The notes under the pieces are model-generated. The model did no database searches. It had not been told where the DNA came from and saw only the letters and a program-made list of their open reading frames with translations. A stretch of 7,749 nucleotides of DNA from WO2-35-19 sp964365465 (GTDB taxonomy: Bacteria; Patescibacteriota; Minisyncoccia; Phycocordibacterales; WO2-35-19), in the NCBI GenBank assembly GCA_964365465.1, contig CAYIPT010000025.1:1-7749 (forward strand), read 5' to 3'. Every line of letters begins with the position of its first letter. The stretch's first letter is position 1. Below are positions 1 through 5,203 of the stretch, piece by piece. The translations under genes and the position numbers were made by a program.

Positions 1-62
1 GCGGTTCGCACTCACATAGACATTTGTTTTGGAGATCGCTTCCGCCGGCCGCGCGGCGACAC
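1..62. other. GC-rich segment of unknown nature at window edge
   Basis: These bases are about 62% G+C and the part from 31 to 60 is far richer, containing a GCCGCGCGGC palindrome, while the following 120 bases are only about 12% G+C. The + strand frame from position 1 stays open to a TAA at 76-78 and would end in the residues RFRRPRGDTKIKK. It could therefore be the C-terminus of an upstream gene, but another + frame is open too, so this is weak. On the minus strand I checked for an RNase P RNA start, because GTCGCCGCG occurs, but the conserved GAGGAAAGTCC block is absent. I cannot assign a function. Confidence 0.3.
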
Positions 63-63
63 A

Positions 64-124
64 AAAATAAAAAAATAATTTTTGAAAATAAAAAATTCAA
101 AAATTATTTTTTTTATTTTCAAAA
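64..124. repeat. AT-only overlapping inverted repeats
   Basis: Positions 69-86 and 96-113 are perfect reverse complements (18 bp, a single G-C pair, 9-base loop). The match extends to 64-68/115-119 after a one-base bulge. A second pairing, 80-93 with 111-124 (14 bp), uses the same bases, so the two hairpins exclude each other. The motif ATTTTTGAA occurs forward at 78, inverted at 96-104 and forward again at 136. As RNA the stem ends in a run of eight T, which could help termination, but with so few G-C pairs it would be a weak terminator. A DNA-level role (unwinding element, protein site) or simple low-complexity sequence are alternatives. Confidence 0.6.
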
Positions 125-125
125 G

Positions 126-134
126 TTATCCACA
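126..134 (+). promoter_or_regulatory. Perfect DnaA box (TTATCCACA)
   Basis: The nine bases match the high-affinity DnaA box consensus TTATNCACA exactly. The box sits in the most AT-rich part of the window, right after the inverted repeats and flanked by an 11-base direct repeat (ATTTTTGAAAA at 78-88 and 136-146). Only one box is visible and no dnaA, dnaN or rpmH is in the window, so this could be part of an origin region extending upstream, a DnaA-regulated promoter site, or chance. Confidence 0.5.
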
Positions 135-152
135 CATTTTTGAAAAAAATCA

Positions 153-181
153 TTTACTTAAAATTTTTTTAAGAGCATAAT
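153..181 (+). promoter_or_regulatory. Possible sigma-70-type promoter for the short upstream unit
   Basis: TTTACT at 153-158 (four of six matches to TTGACA) and CATAAT at 176-181 (five of six matches to TATAAT) are separated by 17 bases, the preferred spacing. Transcription would start near 188, about 68 bases before the mini-ORF. The surroundings are so AT-rich that promoter-like hexamers are expected by chance. A small inverted repeat (157-163/167-173) lies between the two hexamers. Confidence 0.3.
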
Positions 182-255
182 TAAATCAAGGTCGAAGCGC
201 GCTTTAAAAAATAATCTCATTCCGATTTCATTTTTTGGAAAAGGAATAAATTAAA

Positions 256-294
256 ATGGCAAAGAAAAAGAAAACAAAGAAAGGGAGAGCTTAA
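256..294 (+). CDS. Putative 12-residue lysine-rich peptide
   Basis: ATG to TAA gives MAKKKKTKKGRA, with six of its twelve residues lysine plus one arginine. AAGGA at 241-245 lies ten bases before the ATG and is the best Shine-Dalgarno in the window; none of the larger genes has a comparable one. A possible promoter lies upstream and a strong intrinsic terminator closes the unit at 344-377, so it looks like a short independent transcription unit of roughly 190 bases. The product could be a tiny nucleic-acid-binding peptide or a translated leader, or the ORF may be incidental within a small RNA. I do not recognise a named family. The position directly ahead of secA recalls the secM-secA order of enterobacteria, but the peptide has neither a signal sequence nor a SecM-like arrest motif, so homology is not suggested. 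Confidence 0.4.
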   Translation: MAKKKKTKKGRA

Positions 295-303
295 TCTCTT
301 TTT

Positions 304-333
304 ATCCCGTAGAAATTTATTTCTTTTCGGGAT
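304..333 (+). other. Hairpin after the mini-ORF
   Basis: ATCCCG at 304-309 pairs with CGGGAT at 328-333, and GAAA at 312-315 can pair with TTTC at 320-323 across an internal loop. There is no T run after it, so it is not a terminator on its own. It lies between the mini-ORF stop and the terminator and may stabilise or structure the short transcript. Confidence 0.5.
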
Positions 334-343
334 TCCCACTTAA

Positions 344-377
344 CAAAGATTCCGCAAAGCGGAATTTTTGTTTTTTT
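344..377 (+). terminator. Strong Rho-independent terminator upstream of secA
   Basis: The core stem ATTCCGC (349-355) and GCGGAAT (359-365) closes on an AAA loop. It extends outward to 12 pairs (344-355 with 359-370, one G-U pair) and is followed by seven T at 371-377. This is a textbook intrinsic terminator for transcription coming from the left. It separates the mini-ORF unit from secA, whose -10-like element begins five bases downstream. Confidence 0.85.
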
Positions 378-378
378 G

Positions 379-396
379 TGGTATTATAAGCCCGTT
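379..396 (+). promoter_or_regulatory. Extended -10 promoter, probably giving leaderless secA mRNA
   Basis: TGG at 379-381 directly precedes TATTAT at 382-387, matching the TGn plus -10 arrangement of extended -10 promoters. No good -35 exists, since that position falls in the terminator stem. The ATG of secA is at 397, nine bases after the -10, so a transcript starting at the usual distance would begin at or within a few bases of the start codon. There is no Shine-Dalgarno, which agrees with a leaderless message. Confidence 0.5.
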
Positions 397-2850
397 ATGT
401 CATTTTTGAACAAAATATTTGGAGATTCAAGCAAAAGATATATAAAAGAAATAGCGCCTTTAATTCCCAAAATAAACGGCCTTGAGGAAGTGGTTTCTAG
501 ATTATCTGATGAAGAATTAAAAAATAAAACAATAGAATTCAAAAAAAGATTAGCTGGCAAAGAAATATTGGAAAATATTTTGCCGGAGGCATTTGCTTGT
601 GTGCGCGAGGCGGCCAGAAGAACTTTGAGAGAAAGGCATTTTGATGTTCAGCTTTTGGGCGGTATTGTTATGCATCAAGGCGGAATTGCGGAGATGCGCA
701 CTGGAGAAGGAAAAACTTTAGTGGCCACCTTGCCAGTTTACTTGAACGCTCTGACTGGCAAAGGAGTGCATGTGGTGACGGTTAATGACTATCTTTCCCG
801 CCGTGACGCTGTTTGGATGGGGCAGGTGTACGAGATGCTTGGATTGAAAGTTGGTGTGATTGTTCATGAATCTTCTTTTATTTATAATCCTGAGCCTCAA
901 AATTCTAAATCCGAAGCATCAAATTTCAAACAAATTCTAAATTCCAATAATCAAAATTCAAAACAAAATTTGGACAAAGAGAGAGATACAGAAGGTTCGT
1001 ATAAAATAGTGCATGAATTTTTAAAGCCCTGCAGCCGAGTGGAGGCCTACGAAGCTGATATTACTTATGGCGCCAACAGCGAGTTTGGTTTTGATTACTT
1101 GCGCGACAACCTTGAATATAAATATGAAAGTGTTAGGCAAAAGAGGCATCATTTTGCCATTGTTGACGAAATTGACTCGATTTTAATTGATGAAGCTAGA
1201 ACGCCGCTTATTATTTCGGCTCCGGCGGCGGATTCGGACGCTCTGTATAAAAAATTTGCCGGAGTAGCCAGCCGTTTGAGAGAGAACGAACATTATACAG
1301 TAGATGAAAAAATGCATGCGGTGCTTTTGACGGATGACGGCATAAGCAAAGCCGAAGAAATTTTGGGTTTGGGAAATATTTATGCCGAAGGTGGCATAAA
1401 ATCGGTTCATCATTTGGAAACCGCTATTAAGGCCAAGGCCTTGTATCATAAAGATAAAGACTATGTTGTTAAAGATGACGAAGTCATTATTGTTGATCCA
1501 TATACAGGACGATTACAGCCGGGGCGCAGGTGGTCTGAAGGTTTGCATCAGGCCATTGAGGCCAAAGAAAATGTCAGTGTTCAAAAAGAGAGTCGCACTT
1601 TTGCCTCCATTACCTATCAAAATTATTTCAGAATGTACGAAAAACTTTCGGGCATGACCGGCACAGCTCTTACTTCCAGCGAAGAATTTTATAAAGTGTA
1701 TGGGCTCAACACAGTATCCATACCAACCAATAAGCCGGGAGCCAGAAGCGACAAAAATGATTTAATTTTCCAGACCGAAAAAGGAAAATTAATGGCTATT
1801 GCCCAAAAGGTAAAAGAGCTCCAAAAAAGAGGCCAACCGGTTCTTATAGGCACCGTATCTATTGAAAAAAATGAATTACTCGGCGAATATTTGAAAATGG
1901 CTGGTGTTGATTTTGAAATACTAAACGCTAAAAATCATGAAAGAGAGGGTGAAATTATTGCTCAGGCGGGACGGCTTGGTTCTGTCACCGTGGCCACAAA
2001 CATGGCTGGCCGCGGAGTTGACATAAAACTCGGAGGTGCGCCTTTTGAAAAAGAGGCCTATGAAAAAGTTAAGGGACTGGGAGGTCTTTTTGTTTTGGGC
2101 ACCGAGAGGCATGACGCTCGGCGCATAGACAACCAGCTTCGCGGCCGGTCGGGCCGCCAGGGCGATCCGGGAGAAACCCAATTTTTTGTTTCTATGGAAG
2201 ACCATATTATGAGGGTTTTTGCCGCCGATACGGTTAAGAGCATGATGGGCCGGTTGGGAATACCGGAGGATGAAGCCATTGAAAACAAACTCATCACCAA
2301 GTCCTTGGAAAGCGCCCAGGAAAAAATAGAAGGCCTTAATTTTGACGCCCGCAAGCATATTCTTGAATATGATGATGTTTTGAATTTCCAAAGAAAAACT
2401 TTTTACGAGCGTCGTAGAAATGTTTTGGAAAATGAAAAAGATGAAAATATACGCAATTTGAAATTGCAGGCCTATGATATGTTTTGGGTGGAGCATTTGG
2501 AAATGATGGATTATCTGCGCAGTTCGGTTAATTTGCTGGCTTATGGCCAGAGAGATCCTCTGGTTGAATATAAAAAGGAAGGTTTGAAATTATTTAAAGA
2601 AATGGAAATAAATATAGAAAATACTATTGAAGAAAATTTAAAAAAGTTGACGGAGTTTGGCAAAATTTCAGCGGAACAAGCGGAGGTGCAAAGACAGGCG
2701 GAGAGAATAACACTTTCCTCTCCTTCAAATAACCTCCTTAATCCCCCTTACATTAAGGGGGAGACCGGACAGGGACACGAAAAACTTGGCCGTAATGATC
2801 CCTGTTGGTGCGGTTCGGGTTTGAAGTTCAAAAAGTGCCATGGGAAATAA
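397..2850 (+). CDS. secA: Preprotein translocase ATPase SecA, compact form
   Basis: SecA is the ATP-driven motor that pushes preproteins through SecYEG. This 817-residue protein has Walker A MRTGEGKT (100-107), the DEAD-type Walker B VDEID (about 256-260), the preprotein-crosslinking region after it, helicase motifs TNMAGRGVDI (from 534) and QLRGRSGRQGDPG (580-592), EYDDV (657) and MDYLR (704) of the helical scaffold, and a C-terminal zinc-binding SEC-C motif (C803, C805, C814, H815). I chose ATG 397 (MSFLNKIFG), typical of SecA N-termini; an in-frame TTG at 376 lies in the terminator T run. Three oddities stand out. EYDDV to MDYLR spans 47 residues against about 135 in E. coli SecA as I recall it, so the helical wing domain seems missing. 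An Asn/Gln/Ser/Lys-rich insert sits at about 168-193. A palindromic repeat is translated in the linker before the zinc motif. The reading frame is intact, so the protein is probably functional. Confidence 0.97.
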   Translation: MSFLNKIFGDSSKRYIKEIAPLIPKINGLEEVVSRLSDEELKNKTIEFKKRLAGKEILENILPEAFACVREAARRTLRERHFDVQLLGGIVMHQGGIAEMRTGEGKTLVATLPVYLNALTGKGVHVVTVNDYLSRRDAVWMGQVYEMLGLKVGVIVHESSFIYNPEPQNSKSEASNFKQILNSNNQNSKQNLDKERDTEGSYKIVHEFLKPCSRVEAYEADITYGANSEFGFDYLRDNLEYKYESVRQKRHHFAIVDEIDSILIDEARTPLIISAPAADSDALYKKFAGVASRLRENEHYTVDEKMHAVLLTDDGISKAEEILGLGNIYAEGGIKSVHHLETAIKAKALYHKDKDYVVKDDEVIIVDPYTGRLQPGRRWSEGLHQAIEAKENVSVQKESRTFASITYQNYFRMYEKLSGMTGTALTSSEEFYKVYGLNTVSIPTNKPGARSDKNDLIFQTEKGKLMAIAQKVKELQKRGQPVLIGTVSIEKNELLGEYLKMAGVDFEILNAKNHEREGEIIAQAGRLGSVTVATNMAGRGVDIKLGGAPFEKEAYEKVKGLGGLFVLGTERHDARRIDNQLRGRSGRQGDPGETQFFVSMEDHIMRVFAADTVKSMMGRLGIPEDEAIENKLITKSLESAQEKIEGLNFDARKHILEYDDVLNFQRKTFYERRRNVLENEKDENIRNLKLQAYDMFWVEHLEMMDYLRSSVNLLAYGQRDPLVEYKKEGLKLFKEMEINIENTIEENLKKLTEFGKISAEQAEVQRQAERITLSSPSNNLLNPPYIKGETGQGHEKLGRNDPCWCGSGLKFKKCHGK
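898..975 (+). repeat. Low-complexity repeat translated inside secA
   Basis: This stretch is built from variants of CAAATTTCAAA / AAATTCTAAAT, with an exact 11-base direct repeat at 900-910 and 932-942 and almost no G. Its composition differs sharply from the flanking secA sequence. It encodes residues about 168-193, rich in N, Q, S and K, lying before the conserved EAYEADITYG segment. From memory, similar CAAAT-type tracts occur between genes in Patescibacteria, so an insertion tolerated in frame at a surface loop is the likely origin. Confidence 0.6.
2725..2770 (+). repeat. Palindromic REP-like element within the secA linker
   Basis: TCCCCCTTA (2742-2750) and TAAGGGGGA (2754-2762) form a perfect 9-bp stem with a CAT loop, set in a CCTCCTTAA...GACCGG context that resembles dispersed palindromic repeats of bacterial intergenic DNA. 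It is read through in frame and encodes NLLNPPYIKGETG, between the scaffold helices and the zinc-binding tail of SecA. Because it lies in an mRNA without a T run after it, it is not a terminator. Confidence 0.65.
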
Positions 2851-2854
2851 AAAT

Positions 2855-3199
2855 ATGGATATAAGAATAATAAAAGAAAAAATAATAAAATTGGAATTGG
2901 AAGAACTGGCTAAGGAGTTTTATGTTGAAATGGTGAAAGGGGTGGCTGATATTGAGAGGGAAATAATTGCGCTTGGTGGGGAATGGCACATGGATGCCAA
3001 TGAAGTTTTAATAAAAGATGGATCAAAACAGCAAAATTTATGGGGCTTTAACATTTATCTAAATAAGCCAAGGGAAGAAATGTTAGAATATAACTCCCTT
3101 ATTAATATAAGACCAAAGCAGGGAAATAAAAGCATGGAAATTGAAAACGAAGAAATTAAAAATAAAATTTTTGAAATAGTGAATAATTTGGTTGAATAA
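2855..3199 (+). CDS. DUF5674-like small protein of unknown function
   Basis: The 114-residue product resembles the DUF5674 family, known to me from cyanobacteria and Patescibacteria and without an assigned activity. Matching features, recalled from the family pattern, are an N-terminal MDIRIIKEKI strand, VKGVADIEREI (27-37), GGEWHMDAN (41-49), GSKQQNLWG (56-64) and INIRPKQGN (83-91). No signal peptide or membrane segment is visible, so it should be cytoplasmic. I prefer ATG 2855, four bases after the secA stop, because family members begin with this strand. An in-frame ATG at 2840 would add MGNKN and overlap secA by 11 bases. No clear Shine-Dalgarno is present, so translational coupling to secA is likely. 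The abundance of conserved charged and aromatic residues suggests an enzyme or binding protein, but I would not assign a role. Confidence 0.75.
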   Translation: MDIRIIKEKIIKLELEELAKEFYVEMVKGVADIEREIIALGGEWHMDANEVLIKDGSKQQNLWGFNIYLNKPREEMLEYNSLINIRPKQGNKSMEIENEEIKNKIFEIVNNLVE

Positions 3200-3200
3200 T

Positions 3201-3509
3201 ATGCAAGGAAATAAAACAGAAAGACCTTTATATTTTTATGTTGCCAATCTTGGAAGTGAAGTCCAGAGAATTTTTGTATGGAAAGAAAAAGGGGACAAAG
3301 AAGCTATGCAAAATGCTTACAATAGAGCTGTTTCTATAATTGATAAAATTAAAAGTTTTAATAATGAAAGTGCAAATGCTGAAATGAATATTTTGCAAAA
3401 ATCTCTTAAAGAATTAATTTTAGAAAATAAAGAATCCAGTTTTAATCGCAACCAAATATCCTCGTATTTCAACCCTTTTGCTTTGAGGGTAATGTCCATT
3501 TTTAATTAA
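3201..3509 (+). CDS. Conserved-looking hypothetical protein, about 100 residues
   Basis: I do not recognise this 102-residue protein. It starts at ATG 3201, one base after the previous stop; an upstream in-frame TTG at 3192 would add three residues. The sequence is predicted to be mostly helical: PLYFYVANLGSE (9-20) followed by two charged amphipathic helices (about 20-58), a third helix around 60-80, and a C-terminal segment SSYFNPFALRVM (87-98). It has no cysteines, signal peptide or membrane segment. The tail and the PLYFYVANLGSE start look like conserved packing motifs of a small helical bundle. One-base spacing on both sides ties it to its neighbours in the operon. Codon use matches them, so it is very probably a real gene. 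Confidence 0.7.
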   Translation: MQGNKTERPLYFYVANLGSEVQRIFVWKEKGDKEAMQNAYNRAVSIIDKIKSFNNESANAEMNILQKSLKELILENKESSFNRNQISSYFNPFALRVMSIFN

Positions 3510-3510
3510 T

Positions 3511-4149
3511 ATGATTGAAGCTCTGATACATTTTTTGCAAATGAACGTACTGCCTTTGGGGGCTTTTGGAGTTTTTGCGGCGTCGGTGATTGAAGAGGTA
3601 ATTGCGCCCATACCTTCACCCCTGATTATAACCATGTCCGGTTTCCTTTTTGTTACCGGGCCTCTTTCTTGGAGTGTCGTTTATGCTCTTATTTTTAAAG
3701 TGGCTATTCCGGCTGCTTTGGGGGTAACTTTGGGATCTTATACGATTTATTTTATAGCCCGTTTTGGGGGTAAGTTTTTTATAGAAAAATGGGGTAAATA
3801 CATAGGTCTCTATTGGACTGATATGGAAAAATTCCAAAATCGTTTGAGCGATACAAAACGGGATGAGATTTTTATAGGCATAGCCAGGGTCATACCGCTT
3901 GTTCCCAGTGTTGCTATTTCGGCTTTTTGTGGAATTTTGGAAATGAATGTTTTTAAATATTTTGTCATTTCTTTCGTGGGGGTATTTTTTAGGAGCATTA
4001 TTTTAGGTATTTTAGGTTGGCAGATGGGCAATGTTTATGGAAAATACGCCAAAACCATCTCTTCCGTGGAAAATGCGATTTTGATATCCACCATTTTGGC
4101 ACTTGGTATTTTTATTGTGTTAAAATATAAAGGCAGACCAAAAGGATAA
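3511..4149 (+). CDS. DedA/VTT-domain membrane protein
   Basis: This 212-residue integral membrane protein belongs to the DedA (SNARE-associated, VTT) family, whose studied members act as lipid scramblases or flippases, including recycling of undecaprenyl phosphate and handling of phosphatidylethanolamine. Hydrophobic segments lie at about 14-50, 54-82, 122-145, 148-172 and 186-206. The N-terminal re-entrant motif is visible as IEEVIAPIPSP (27-37), followed by LGSYTIYFIARFGG and the second re-entrant region with R126 and P129 in ARVIPLVPSVAISAFCG. Two canonical positions differ: the Asp normally in LGD is Ser, and the second Arg of RxxPxxR is Ser133. The substrate may therefore differ from well-studied members. 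ATG 3511 follows the previous stop by one base and has no Shine-Dalgarno. Confidence 0.88.
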   Translation: MIEALIHFLQMNVLPLGAFGVFAASVIEEVIAPIPSPLIITMSGFLFVTGPLSWSVVYALIFKVAIPAALGVTLGSYTIYFIARFGGKFFIEKWGKYIGLYWTDMEKFQNRLSDTKRDEIFIGIARVIPLVPSVAISAFCGILEMNVFKYFVISFVGVFFRSIILGILGWQMGNVYGKYAKTISSVENAILISTILALGIFIVLKYKGRPKG

Positions 4150-4172
4150 ATAATTAAATCCTGTCTGTTCTT

Positions 4173-5198
4173 ATGCCTCAAAAAACCATACAGTTATCTT
4201 TTTTTATAGCGCTGACTATATGTCTTTTTGTTCTGTTATTTTTTATTGCAAGATCTTATTTGGGCATAATTTTTATTTCAGGCGTTCTCTCTGTAATTTT
4301 TTATCCTCTCTATCAAAAATTTCTTTTTTGGTTTGGCAACAAAGAAGGTCTGGCCTCTGTTTTAACCGTTTTTGTTATTATTGTTGCCGTGGTAATACCG
4401 ATTATATTTATTTCAGCCGGCATATTTAAGGAAGCGGTAGGTCTATATAATTCGATCGTCTTTGAGGGTGGCACTCAAAAAATCATTATTTATGCCGACT
4501 CCATATCCTCCAAATTAGGGCATACTATTTTTGTTGAAAATTATATCAAGGATGTTTTGAATTGGATTATAGGCCATTTTAAATCGGTTTTTTCGACAAT
4601 TTTCAAAAGTTTATTGGGTTTTGTATTAATGATTATTTCGGTTTATTATCTTTTGCGCAACGGCTCTCGCATTAAAGAAAAAATAATTGCCTGGAGTCCT
4701 TTGCCGGATAATTATGACGAGGAATTTTTACAAAATCTGAAATATTCGGTGGAGGCGGTATTGCGCGGACGCATTTTGGTTTCCATTGTTCAGGGTATTT
4801 TCATTGGCATCGGTTTTGTAATCTTTGGTGTTGGTTCACCGGTGCTATGGGGTTTTGTGGGAACCATAGCTTCTTTGGTGCCGATATTGGGAACTTCAAT
4901 AGTAATTGTGCCGGCTGTCACTTATTTATTTTTGTACGATAATTTTGGCGCTGGGGTCGGGCTTCTTATTTGGGGAGCTTTAGCAGTCGGTCTGATTGAT
5001 AATTTTATATCGGCAATTTTTCTGAAAGACAAAATAAAAGTGCACCCGCTCATTATTCTTTTTTCAATATTCGGCGGAGTGGAAGTTTTTGGCGTGATCG
5101 GATTTTTAGTCGGTCCAGTAATTGTCAGTGCTTTTATAGCTCTGATGAAAATCTATCCTTTTATTGTGTTCCATAAAAAACAAGAGACGCAAATGTAA
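4173..5198 (+). CDS. AI-2E family (PerM-like) transporter
   Basis: The 341-residue product fits the AI-2E/UPF0118 family of polytopic membrane proteins, which includes the reported autoinducer-2 exporter TqsA and Na+/H+ antiporter-like members; in this organism the substrate is unknown. N-terminal membrane segments span about 7-27, 29-46 and 60-84, a soluble stretch covers 85-137, and further segments lie at 142-161, 200-220, 222-254, 258-284 and 290-326. Family hallmarks are SLVPILGT (234-241), DN at 276-277, HPLIILFSIFGGVEVFG (291-307) and GPV (314-316). It follows the dedA-like gene after 23 bases that contain no Shine-Dalgarno. The length is normal for the family. Confidence 0.9.
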   Translation: MPQKTIQLSFFIALTICLFVLLFFIARSYLGIIFISGVLSVIFYPLYQKFLFWFGNKEGLASVLTVFVIIVAVVIPIIFISAGIFKEAVGLYNSIVFEGGTQKIIIYADSISSKLGHTIFVENYIKDVLNWIIGHFKSVFSTIFKSLLGFVLMIISVYYLLRNGSRIKEKIIAWSPLPDNYDEEFLQNLKYSVEAVLRGRILVSIVQGIFIGIGFVIFGVGSPVLWGFVGTIASLVPILGTSIVIVPAVTYLFLYDNFGAGVGLLIWGALAVGLIDNFISAIFLKDKIKVHPLIILFSIFGGVEVFGVIGFLVGPVIVSAFIALMKIYPFIVFHKKQETQM

Positions 5199-5203
5199 AT
5201 AAA

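Noticed and set aside
1..62. RNase P RNA 5' end on the minus strand
   Set aside because: GTCGCCGCG is present but the conserved GAGGAAAGTCC block that should follow is not.
376..396. In-frame TTG start seven codons upstream of the secA ATG
   Set aside because: It lies in the T run of the intrinsic terminator and the -10 element, and the family N-terminus matches MSFLNKIFG from 397.
898..975. CRISPR array
   Set aside because: The repeats are short, irregular and lack constant spacing or unique spacers. The tract is coding.
1921..2496. 191-codon open frame on the minus strand
   Set aside because: It lies entirely within secA, its translation matches no family I know, and it is explained by the composition of the sense gene.
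2742..2762. Intrinsic terminator inside secA
   Set aside because: The stem is strong but no T run follows, and it lies within an intact conserved reading frame.
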